Position numbers and translations under genes: made by a program. Shown here in pieces: positions 1 through 5,520 of a DNA stretch of 7,828 nt. The stretch is from Ktedonobacter sp. 13_1_20CM_4_53_11 (GTDB lineage: Bacteria > Chloroflexota > Ktedonobacteria > Ktedonobacterales > Ktedonobacteraceae), in assembly GCA_001919995.1 (NCBI GenBank), contig MNIY01000128.1, positions 6,327 to 14,154 on the forward strand, given 5' to 3'. How positions within the stretch are numbered: the first letter of the stretch is position 1; each line of letters opens with the position of its first letter. The notes under the pieces are model-generated. The model saw nothing but the letters and a program-made list of their open reading frames with translations. It ran no database searches and had not been told where the DNA came from.

Positions 1-1
1 G

Positions 2-1060
2 TCTACACTACCATTTAATATTTGGTGGATTGTTGGAATTGGAGTGGGGGGAGCTTTGCTGGCCTTCGTCTTCACTCCCTATATCACCGTTGTACCATAC
101 CGCTGGATGCGTGAAGCGGCCGCCAGCGACCTGGTCGCGGCTGTCATCGGACTCATTATTGGCCTCATCATTTCGTTCCTGATCGCTATCCCACTGGCCA
201 ATCTGCCCGGCATATTTGGCCGTATGCTTCCTTTTGTTGGAACAGTCGTATGTGGTGGCCTGGGAGTAACACTCGCAGTACAACGGAAAAACGATCTCTC
301 CCATCTCATTCAAGCTAGCTTCGCCAATCGCCGCACCCGCGACCGTGAACGCGAGGAAGAGCGTCAGAAGGAAAAGGAGAAAGAGGGCGACAAAGAGCAC
401 GCTTCGCAGCTACAACCCGTCACACAGATTCTACTGGACACCAGCGCCATTATTGATGGGCGTATTGCCGATATCAGCCAGACAGGCTTCGTCTCCGGCG
501 CGCTGCTGGTCCCCCGCTTCGTCCTCAACGAATTGCAACGTATCGCCGATTCGGCTGACACAATGCGCCGTAATCGCGGTAGGCGCGGGCTTGAGATGCT
601 TAACCGCTTGCAAAAAGATACCACCGTTCCTATTGAGATCACCGATGCCGACGTGGAGGACGTGGTGGAGGTTGATGGCAAACTCGTCAAAATGGCACGC
701 ACCCTGCATTGCCCCATTATCACCAACGACTTTAACCTCAACCGTGTTGCCGAGCTGCAGGGCGTAAAAGTACTCAATATTAACGAACTGGCCAACGCCG
801 TGAAACCTGTGCTGCTTCCAGGTGAAGATATCTTTATTAAAATCATGCAAGACGGCAAAGAACTCGGACAGGGCGTTGGTTACCTGGATGATGGCACCAT
901 GATCGTCGTTGAAGGCGGACGGCAATTTATGGGTATGACTATTGAAGTCTCTGTCACACGCGTACTGCAAACAGTCGCCGGGCGCATGATTTTCGCCCAT
1001 CCTAAGCAGGGGAACAACGGCAACAGTACATCGCCTCTGCCGCCACCAAGGCCAAGATAA
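2..1060 (+). CDS. yacL: YacL-type membrane-anchored PIN/TRAM domain protein, 5' partial
   Basis: Likely a membrane-tethered PIN-fold ribonuclease-like protein; its substrate is unknown. The frame is open to the left edge with no in-frame start before GTG at 44. That GTG falls inside a hydrophobic helix (NIWWIVGIGVGGALLAFVF), so the real start is probably outside the window. Using GTG44 as residue 1: a second membrane segment at about 30-54, a third at about 61-79, then a charged Arg/Glu/Lys-rich linker (about 95-120). The PIN domain starts at ILLDTSAIIDGR, with expected acidic metal ligands D132, E163, D211 and D229 (TNDFN). A TRAM-like beta domain covers about 255-320 (LLPGEDIFIKI, VVEGGRQFMG), followed by a short Pro-rich tail. 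Bacillus YacL has the same architecture and also precedes ispD and ispF. Its stop lies 5 bases before ispD, so the genes are probably co-transcribed. Family assignment is firm; nuclease activity is inferred. Confidence 0.88.
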   Translation, partial: STLPFNIWWIVGIGVGGALLAFVFTPYITVVPYRWMREAAASDLVAAVIGLIIGLIISFLIAIPLANLPGIFGRMLPFVGTVVCGGLGVTLAVQRKNDLSHLIQASFANRRTRDREREEERQKEKEKEGDKEHASQLQPVTQILLDTSAIIDGRIADISQTGFVSGALLVPRFVLNELQRIADSADTMRRNRGRRGLEMLNRLQKDTTVPIEITDADVEDVVEVDGKLVKMARTLHCPIITNDFNLNRVAELQGVKVLNINELANAVKPVLLPGEDIFIKIMQDGKELGQGVGYLDDGTMIVVEGGRQFMGMTIEVSVTRVLQTVAGRMIFAHPKQGNNGNSTSPLPPPRPR

Positions 1061-1065
1061 CCCTT

Positions 1066-1761
1066 ATGCAATATACATCGTCCGTCATCATCGTGGCCGC
1101 GGGAGCTAGCCGCCGTATGCAAGGTCGCGATAAACTCTGGACGCCACTGTCGGGACGTCTCACCCTGGCCCGCACCATCGATGTATTCGAAGGTTCTCCC
1201 ATCGTCGATCGCATCATTCTGGTGCTCAATTCCGAACGTCTCAGCGATGCAGCAGCGCTTTGCGCGCAAGAAGGTTGGCAAAAAATTGCCGCGCTGGTCC
1301 CAGGCGGCGAGCGCAGGCAGGACTCGGTCTGTGCTGGTCTTGACGCACTGGCAGCAATTGCGCCTGCTTGCCAATGGGTGATGATTCACGATGGAGCACG
1401 ACCGCTCGTTACCTCCACAATACTTGAAGCTGGCTTACAAGCAGCCCGGCTGCACCGGGCGGCTATCGCCGCCGTGCCCGTCAAAGATACCATCAAACTG
1501 GTCCAGCATGGAAACGTGAGTAGCACGATAGATCGCTCGCAACTCTGGGCGATCCAGACCCCGCAGGTCTTTTCCTTTCCACTCATCCATCAAGCACACC
1601 ACAGCAGCGCAGCGCAAAGCGATGTTACCGATGATGCCGCCTTGTTGGAGCAGCTAGGACAAGCGGTAAGCGTCTTTCCTGGCGACTACACAAATATCAA
1701 AATAACCACTCAAGAAGATCTGCTGCTGGCAGAAGCTTTCATACAAGGAAACCGGTTATGA
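1066..1761 (+). CDS. ispD: 2-C-methyl-D-erythritol 4-phosphate cytidylyltransferase
   Basis: Third enzyme of the MEP pathway: it joins CTP and 2-C-methyl-D-erythritol 4-phosphate to give CDP-methylerythritol and pyrophosphate, in the cytosol. At 231 residues it has the usual length. The nucleotide-binding loop is AAGASRRMQGRDK (11-23), with R17 and K23 matching the catalytic Arg20/Lys27 of the E. coli enzyme. Then come GGERRQDSV (80-88), the metal-binding HDGARP with D109, AAVPVKDTIK (135-144), R157 and TPQVF (165-169), and NIKITTQEDL (210-219) with K212 matching E. coli Lys213. The ATG follows the yacL stop by 5 bases and has no clear Shine-Dalgarno sequence, so translation is probably coupled to yacL. 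Its TGA overlaps the ispF ATG. All key residues are present, so it should be active. Confidence 0.96.
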   Translation: MQYTSSVIIVAAGASRRMQGRDKLWTPLSGRLTLARTIDVFEGSPIVDRIILVLNSERLSDAAALCAQEGWQKIAALVPGGERRQDSVCAGLDALAAIAPACQWVMIHDGARPLVTSTILEAGLQAARLHRAAIAAVPVKDTIKLVQHGNVSSTIDRSQLWAIQTPQVFSFPLIHQAHHSSAAQSDVTDDAALLEQLGQAVSVFPGDYTNIKITTQEDLLLAEAFIQGNRL

Positions 1762-2237
1762 CTACGCGTATCGGCTTTGGCTACGACGTCCACGCTTTCA
1801 CCTCGGACCGTCCACTCATCCTTGGTGGTGTAACCATTCCCTTCGCACAGGGCCTCTCTGGTCATTCGGACGCAGATACGGTCATACATGCCGTCGTCGA
1901 TGCCCTGCTGGGCGCGGCGGCCCTCGGCGATATCGGCACACATTTCCCCTCCAGTGACCATCGCTGGCAAAATCAGCCCAGCTCCGTTTTCCTCGATTAT
2001 ATCTACAATTTGTTATGTCAACATCATTGGAAAATAAGTAATATTGATGCCACTATCGTCGCTGAAGAACCCAGGCTTGCCCCCCACATAGCGTCCATGC
2101 GTATCCACCTGGCGCAGCATTTGCGCCTGGATACCGGGCAGGTAAGCGTCAAAGCCACTACTACCGATGGTCTTGGTTTCGCAGGCCGCCGCGAAGGTAT
2201 CGCCTGCTACGCGGTCGCGCTCATCGAAAGTCACTAA
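1758..2237 (+). CDS. ispF: 2-C-methyl-D-erythritol 2,4-cyclodiphosphate synthase
   Basis: Fifth MEP-pathway enzyme: it cyclises CDP-methylerythritol 2-phosphate to methylerythritol 2,4-cyclodiphosphate with loss of CMP. The family is a homotrimer with a divalent metal at each interface. The 159-residue length is typical. The family signature is complete: GFGYDVHAF with metal ligands D10 and H12, the third ligand H44 in SGHSDADTVIHA, LGDIGTHFP (56-64), IVAEEPRL (100-107), and the C-terminal KATTTDGLGFAGRREGIA block (132-149) that binds the CDP part. The start is ATG1758, in a 4-base ATGA overlap with ispD, with AAGGAAA at about 1745-1751 as ribosome binding site. Last gene of the operon visible here. 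No hairpin terminator is visible after it. Confidence 0.97.
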   Translation: MTTRIGFGYDVHAFTSDRPLILGGVTIPFAQGLSGHSDADTVIHAVVDALLGAAALGDIGTHFPSSDHRWQNQPSSVFLDYIYNLLCQHHWKISNIDATIVAEEPRLAPHIASMRIHLAQHLRLDTGQVSVKATTTDGLGFAGRREGIACYAVALIESH

Positions 2238-2254
2238 CTTTACTTTTTGAGGTA

Positions 2255-2285
2255 TTGATCTTTCATGCCTCTTCCGATGTAAAAT
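2255..2285 (+). promoter_or_regulatory. Possible promoter for the FMN reductase gene
   Basis: TTGATC (2255-2260, four of six matches to the -35 consensus) and TAAAAT (2280-2285, five of six to the -10 consensus) are separated by 19 bases, longer than ideal. It lies in the 79-base gap between ispF and the reductase gene. The gap and the change of function suggest a separate promoter, but read-through from ispF is equally possible. Confidence 0.3.
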
Positions 2286-2316
2286 CATAATAAAACCATA
2301 TCCTGTTGGAGAAATA

Positions 2317-2871
2317 ATGACCTCACCAATTCACATGCTCGGTTTCGCCGGAAGCCTGCGCAAAAATTCGTATAATAGGGCCGGCTTAAAAATTGCCCAG
2401 CAGCTGGTACCAGAGGAAGCCACGCTGGAAATTGTAACGCTTGATGAAATACCTCTATACAACCAGGACTACGAAAATGACGAGCCAGCTCCAGTCCGTT
2501 CCTTCAAAGAGAAAATCCATCACGCCGATTCTCTGCTCGTCGTCACTCCCGAATATAACTACTCGATACCAGGCGTGCTGAAAAATGCCATCGACTGGGC
2601 CTCTCGACCCACGGGAAAATCAGTACTGGAAGGGAAGCCAGCAGCAATCATGGGCATCGGTGGTCGATTCGGGACCGTGCGCGCCCAGCAGCACCTTCGC
2701 CAGGTCTTTCACTATCTGAACATGCCCGTACTCCTGAAGCCAGAAGTGCACGTCATGACTGCCTGGGAAAAATTCGATGATGACGATAATCTAACAGACG
2801 ACAAGACCCGTGAACAAATTCAGGCCCTGGTAGAAGCGCTGGTCCAATGGACGAAGCGCTTCACCAGCTAA
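2317..2871 (+). CDS. NADPH-dependent FMN reductase / quinone reductase-like flavoprotein
   Basis: Flavodoxin-fold oxidoreductase that would use NAD(P)H and bound FMN to reduce quinones, azo compounds, chromate or free flavin. The physiological substrate cannot be read from sequence. At 184 residues it is the normal size of the ChrR/YieF-like family. The FMN phosphate loop is GSLRKNSYN (12-20). The family signature is TPEYNYSIPGVLKNAIDW (77-94). A GIGGRFGTVRAQQHLRQ stretch (113-129) forms the usual flavin/dimer contact. The C-terminal part carries an acidic FDDDDN patch (153-158). The start is supported by GGAG at 2308-2311, five bases upstream of ATG. It converges on the pterin dehydratase gene with only 4 bases between stops, leaving no room for a dedicated terminator. 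Family confident, substrate not. Confidence 0.9.
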   Translation: MTSPIHMLGFAGSLRKNSYNRAGLKIAQQLVPEEATLEIVTLDEIPLYNQDYENDEPAPVRSFKEKIHHADSLLVVTPEYNYSIPGVLKNAIDWASRPTGKSVLEGKPAAIMGIGGRFGTVRAQQHLRQVFHYLNMPVLLKPEVHVMTAWEKFDDDDNLTDDKTREQIQALVEALVQWTKRFTS

Positions 2872-2875
2872 CAAT

Positions 2876-3217
2876 CTACTCTTCATACAGCTTGTCCGTC
2901 TTCGCAGCCATAATAAAATCATTGCGATGCAGGCCACGGATCTTATGCGTCCACCACGTCACCGTCGTCTTGCCCCACTCGGTCAAAAGAGCGGGATGAT
3001 GACCCGCTGCCTCGGCAATTTCTCCCACTTTGTTCGTGAAAGCTAGCGCTTCAACAAAATTAGGAAACGTGAAAACGCGTTCTAAACGCTGAATGCCGTC
3101 GATCTCCACAACGCGCCATTGCGGCACTTGTGGCAGAAACTCAGCCATCTCGGCTTCCGTCACCGTCGGCTCACCTTTGCGACAGGCCACGCAGACCATT
3201 TGTTCCAGCTGCTCCAT
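2876..3217 (-). CDS. phhB: 4a-hydroxytetrahydrobiopterin dehydratase (pterin-4a-carbinolamine dehydratase)
   Basis: Dehydrates the 4a-hydroxypterin made by aromatic amino acid hydroxylases and so recycles tetrahydropterin. In bacteria lacking phenylalanine hydroxylase the family has been linked to other pterin chemistry. At 113 residues it has the usual length. Visible features: an N-terminal CVACRKGEP block (C9, C12) common in bacterial members, the active-site AAGHHPALL with H73, H74 and P75, then [16 protein letters not shown] with H91 and the closing D100. The start is ATG at 3217-3215, backed by a strong ribosome binding site GGGAGGA (3233-3227) nine bases away. The gene is divergent from the PRPP synthetase and shares its 187-base upstream region. 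No aromatic hydroxylase or pterin synthesis gene is nearby, so the partner is unknown. The symbol follows the family, not context. Confidence 0.92.
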   Translation of the reverse strand: MEQLEQMVCVACRKGEPTVTEAEMAEFLPQVPQWRVVEIDGIQRLERVFTFPNFVEALAFTNKVGEIAEAAGHHPALLTEWGKTTVTWWTHKIRGLHRNDFIMAAKTDKLYEE

Positions 3218-3275
3218 CTTTAGTTATCCTCCCTTTCATTGCAACGAAAAACCTTCCTGAAGATACTCTACCATA

Positions 3276-3302
3276 TTTGGTGTCGCTCAAATATACTATA
3301 AT
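3276..3302 (+). promoter_or_regulatory. Likely promoter of the PRPP synthetase gene
   Basis: A perfect -10 hexamer TATAAT sits at 3297-3302 inside an AT-rich stretch. The -35 is poor: the best candidate is TTTGGT at 3276-3281 with 15-base spacing, so an activator or an alternative sigma factor may help. Transcription would begin near 3309 and give a leader of roughly 95 nt. The same 187-base gap must also hold the promoter of the divergent pterin dehydratase gene, for which I see no convincing hexamer pair. Confidence 0.5.
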
Positions 3303-3328
3303 GAATATAGAACATTGCCAAATATCAT

Positions 3329-3363
3329 GGGGATATCCTACCGCGACCCTGACAACCATCCCC
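3329..3363 (+). repeat. Inverted repeat in the PRPP synthetase leader
   Basis: GGGGAT (3329-3334) and ATCCCC (3358-3363) are exact reverse complements 23 bases apart. They lie between the proposed transcription start and the ribosome binding site of the PRPP synthetase gene, so they could pair in the leader RNA. The 6-bp stem with a long loop is weak, and no known riboswitch class is recognised. Confidence 0.25.
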
Positions 3364-3404
3364 CTGTTATGAATAAAATCTAGAGGAGAATAAGGAAACC
3401 AGAC

Positions 3405-4349
3405 ATGAACTACGACGAGATGCTGGTGTTTGCGGGAAGCGGCAGCCGAAAACTCACCGCGCGCATTTGCGATTACCTGCGCATTCCTCAAGGGAAGAAT
3501 GAAACCCTCCATTTCTCCGACGGGAACACATTTGTGCGCATCTTGGAGAATGTGCGCGGTCGCCGAGTGTACCTGGTTCAATCCACAGTTTTTCCTGCGA
3601 ACGGCAATTTTATGGAATTGCTGTTCTGGGTCGATGCCTTCAAACGCGCCGGGGCCGAGACCGTGACGGTAATCATTCCCTATTTCAGCTATGCGAAGGG
3701 AGATAAAAAAGACGAACCGCGTGTCTCTATTCGCGCCCGCGTCTGCGCCGACGCCATTGAAGCCGCGGGAGCAGACCGCGTCGTGACGATGGATTTACAC
3801 GCCCCTCAGATCCAGGGCTTCTTTCACCTGCCGGTCGATAACCTGTATGCTCTCCCCGTGGTGGTTGATCGCATCCTGTCAAAAGGGCTGGAAGATATCA
3901 TCGTCGTCTCGCCGGATGTCGGTTTCGCCAAACAAGCGCGCAGGTATGCCTCTCTCCTAGGCACCTCCATGGCCATCGCCGACAAAGAACGCATCGCGCA
4001 CGACGAGAAAGCATCGATCTTGCAGATCATCGGCAACGTGAAAGGCAAAACTGCCGTGGTTGTGGATGACTTTACAATAACATGTGGGACACTGACCAGG
4101 GTTTCTGAAACGCTCATAGAGCAAGGGGCCAAAGCGGTCTACGCTGTAGTCACACATGGCGTCTTAACAGCAGGCTCAGTCGAGCGCATCGACAAAAGTC
4201 CTATCAAGCAACTGCTGATTACGGATACGGTCGAAAATCAACCTGTTACGTTTTCGCCTAAGATTGAGGTGGTGTCGGTCGCTTCTCTCTTCGCGGAGGC
4301 CATCAAGCGAATTCACAACAGAGAGAGCATCAGCGAAATGTTTTCTTGA
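3405..4349 (+). CDS. prs: Divergent ribose-phosphate pyrophosphokinase (PRPP synthetase)
   Basis: Would transfer pyrophosphate from ATP to ribose 5-phosphate to give PRPP for nucleotide, His and Trp synthesis. At 314 residues it is full length, with two phosphoribosyltransferase-fold halves. Conserved elements: ENVRG (48-52), VIIPYFSYAKGD (89-100), DLHAPQIQGFF with catalytic H132 (130-140), VVSPDVG (167-173), K194 and R196 of the catalytic flexible loop, VVVDDFTITCGTL (218-230) and VTHGVL. Odd points against the E. coli pattern: the Glu after FSDG is N41, the ATP-binding RQDR becomes KGDK (98-101), and in the ribose-phosphate loop DDMIDTGGT the third Asp is I225. The start ATG3405 has TAAGGAA (3391-3397) upstream, with a second GAGGAG at 3383-3388. 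It may be the housekeeping enzyme of this lineage or a paralogue. It converges on the HAD phosphatase with a 36-base gap. Confidence 0.85.
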   Translation: MNYDEMLVFAGSGSRKLTARICDYLRIPQGKNETLHFSDGNTFVRILENVRGRRVYLVQSTVFPANGNFMELLFWVDAFKRAGAETVTVIIPYFSYAKGDKKDEPRVSIRARVCADAIEAAGADRVVTMDLHAPQIQGFFHLPVDNLYALPVVVDRILSKGLEDIIVVSPDVGFAKQARRYASLLGTSMAIADKERIAHDEKASILQIIGNVKGKTAVVVDDFTITCGTLTRVSETLIEQGAKAVYAVVTHGVLTAGSVERIDKSPIKQLLITDTVENQPVTFSPKIEVVSVASLFAEAIKRIHNRESISEMFS

Positions 4350-4385
4350 AAAACCTGCTTGACAATTGGAGCTCCCTCTGTTCGC

Positions 4386-5165
4386 TCACTCTTGCTCCTC
4401 GATCCAGCGCGGCAATTCCGCTATCGATGGCAGAATCGCGTCAGGGTGCACTCGCTCTAAAAGCGGAGAATCTGCCTGGTGTTTACCTGTACAGACCAGG
4501 ATACCGCGCAGACCCGCTCCTTGAGCGCCTCCAATATCGTTCTCTATATCATCGCCCACCATAATTGCTTCGTGCGCGTCCACCTTGATCGAAAGCAATG
4601 CCTGCTCAAAAAATGCTTGAGCAGGCTTGCCCAGCACAATCGCCTCTTTGCCAGTCGCCACCTCTAATGCTCGCACAAATGGCCCGCTATCTAACCTCAG
4701 CCCCTCACTTGTGCGCCAGTAGAGGTTCGTATGCATTGCTAGCAACACCGCTCCATTCATCAGCATGCGAAAGGCAGCATTCATCGCCTCGTAAGTCAGC
4801 AACTCTTCGGCTCCACCGATCACGACAACGTCTGCCTCCGACTCAACGAGTTCGATACCTGCAAAATCTGCAGCTGTATCACCTTTCGTCAATAACCAGC
4901 ACCGCTTCCCTGGAAAGCGCTGGCGAATATAATTCGCTGTCGCTACTGGCGCGGTGATCAAACGCTCCTCAGTGATGGGAAGCCCGATGCCCTGTAATCG
5001 CTGTGCCAGCGTAGTGCGCGCCAGCGTCGTTGTATTCGTAACAAAGCAGGTAGGATAGCCATGCTGCTCTAACCACCTCAACACCTCCGTCGCACCCTTC
5101 AAGGGCTGCAAGCTCACATGCAAAACGCCATCGATATCGAGTAAAACACCATGAACAGGCTCCAT
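4386..5165 (-). CDS. HAD superfamily (subfamily IIA) phosphatase, LHPP/NagD-like
   Basis: Cytosolic phosphatase of 259 residues from the HAD-IIA group, closest in layout to the LHPP-like TIGR01458 set, whose mammalian member acts on phosphohistidine, phospholysine and pyrophosphate. The substrate here is unknown. Motif I is LLDIDGVL with nucleophile D10 and acid/base D12; motif II is FVTNTTT with T43; motif III is GKP with K180; motif IV is MVGDDIENDIGGAQ with D205, D206 and D210. The C2-type cap lies between motifs II and III (about 70-175). I chose ATG at 5165-5163 because GGAAGGA lies 7 bases upstream (5179-5173) and the protein then begins directly at the HAD core. A longer frame from 5258 would add 31 hydrophobic residues of non-family sequence. 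It is divergent from the kinase gene. Confidence 0.88.
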   Translation of the reverse strand: MEPVHGVLLDIDGVLHVSLQPLKGATEVLRWLEQHGYPTCFVTNTTTLARTTLAQRLQGIGLPITEERLITAPVATANYIRQRFPGKRCWLLTKGDTAADFAGIELVESEADVVVIGGAEELLTYEAMNAAFRMLMNGAVLLAMHTNLYWRTSEGLRLDSGPFVRALEVATGKEAIVLGKPAQAFFEQALLSIKVDAHEAIMVGDDIENDIGGAQGAGLRGILVCTGKHQADSPLLERVHPDAILPSIAELPRWIEEQE

Positions 5166-5216
5166 CTGGTTATCCTTCCACCAAAAATAACAACACAGCG
5201 CGTTCACCATACAGAA

Positions 5217-5245
5217 AATATATAGTTCCCACATAGGAAATGCAA
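5217..5245 (-). promoter_or_regulatory. Possible promoter of the HAD phosphatase gene
   Basis: On the minus strand, TTGCAT (5245-5240) and TATATT (5222-5217, five of six matches to the -10 consensus) are exactly 17 bases apart, about 50 bases upstream of the start at 5165. The -35 is weak (three matches). Position and spacing are right, and it would exclude the longer start at 5258 from the transcript. Confidence 0.4.
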
Positions 5246-5280
5246 GGGTTTGCCACACATCACGGCAACAAAAAAATAGG

Positions 5281-5296
5281 AGACTCTACCCATTGC
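5281..5296 (+). other. Putative guide segment of the HEARO-like RNA
   Basis: The 16 bases immediately before ATGA at 5297-5300. In IscB systems the guide is the host sequence flanking the 5' end of the conserved RNA scaffold, about 16 nt long. If the neighbouring RNA is a true omega RNA, this stretch would be the guide and would match the insertion site of an unoccupied relative. The position is inferred from family knowledge only. Nothing in the sequence itself marks its 5' limit. Confidence 0.35.
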
Positions 5297-5449
5297 ATGA
5301 CCGATTCGCGGACTTCTCCGTTTGTATAAGCATGGGGAGTGATAAGAAACCCGCGAGTAAGGGCTGCGGTCCTTCGGGATAAGAGCAGCAAAGTACCTTA
5401 GAACACCCGCATTCGGGGATTGATGAGGGATGAAGAGCCACAAGAATAG
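5297..5449 (+). ncRNA. HEARO-like structured RNA (stand-alone IscB omega RNA candidate)
   Basis: A gene-free block whose sequence reads like the HEARO RNA family, the omega RNA of IscB nucleases: GGGATAAGAGCAGCAAAG (5376-5393), then the 3' GATGAAGAGCCACAAGAATA (5429-5449 region). That resemblance is from memory. Stems seen directly: TTCGCGG (5305-5311) with CCGCGAG (5351-5357); CTCC (5316-5319) with GGAG (5336-5339); GCTGC (5363-5367) with GCAGC (5385-5389), which encloses a C(UUCG)G tetraloop (5372-5377); CCTTA (5396-5400) with TGAGG (5424-5428, one wobble), which encloses CCCG/CGGG (5406-5409/5414-5417). ATGA at 5297-5300 is the reverse complement of TCAT, the kind of tetranucleotide found at IS200/IS605 right ends. 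No iscB or transposase ORF accompanies it, so it would be a trans-mobilised or relic copy. Alternative: a TnpB-type RNA or an unrelated structured RNA. Confidence 0.6.
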
Positions 5450-5454
5450 CTAAC

Positions 5455-5481
5455 ATGACATCAAGTAGTAAATGATGTTAT
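5455..5481 (+). repeat. 9-bp inverted repeat spanning the kinase promoter
   Basis: ATGACATCA (5455-5463) and TGATGTTAT (5473-5481) are inverted repeats matching at eight of nine positions, the ninth being a G-U wobble in RNA, with a 9-base loop. The left arm contains the -35 and the right arm runs into the -10. It could be an operator for a dimeric regulator. It could also be the far-end hairpin of the mobile RNA element, since it begins 6 bases past the conserved RNA. Confidence 0.5.
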
Positions 5482-5484
5482 AAT
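5455..5484 (+). promoter_or_regulatory. Strong sigma-70-type promoter of the kinase gene
   Basis: ATGACA (5455-5460, five of six matches to -35) and a perfect TATAAT (5479-5484) are separated by 18 bases. Transcription would start near 5491, leaving a 30-nt leader with AGGAG at 5509-5513, seven bases before ATG5521. The -35 and the start of the -10 lie within the two arms of an inverted repeat (see the next entry), which suggests operator control or a structural role. Confidence 0.7.
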
Positions 5485-5520
5485 AGCCGCGATGAGAGCC
5501 TTTCAGTTAGGAGTTGGCAT

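Noticed and set aside
3130..3372. Plus-strand open frame crossing the divergent intergenic region
   Set aside because: It is antisense to the pterin dehydratase, has no ribosome binding site, runs through the proposed prs promoter and has no recognisable protein motif.
4350..4385. Search for a bidirectional terminator between the convergent PRPP synthetase and phosphatase genes
   Set aside because: Only a short GGAGCTCC palindrome is present at 4368-4375, with no stem plus T-run.
5166..5258. Longer N-terminus for the HAD phosphatase starting at 5258
   Set aside because: It adds 31 residues rich in Trp, Phe and Cys with no family counterpart and crosses the proposed promoter. The ATG at 5165 has a strong ribosome binding site and begins the HAD core.
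5250..5277. Inverted repeat TTGCC/GGCAA followed by a run of A, considered as a terminator
   Set aside because: On the plus strand the run is A rather than T, and on the minus strand the T-run precedes the stem, so neither direction fits an intrinsic terminator. The stem is only 5 bp.
5166..5520. Search for an iscB, tnpB or tnpA gene or remnant next to the structured RNA
   Set aside because: No frame in the gap encodes RuvC, HNH or Y1 transposase motifs, so the element is treated as RNA only.
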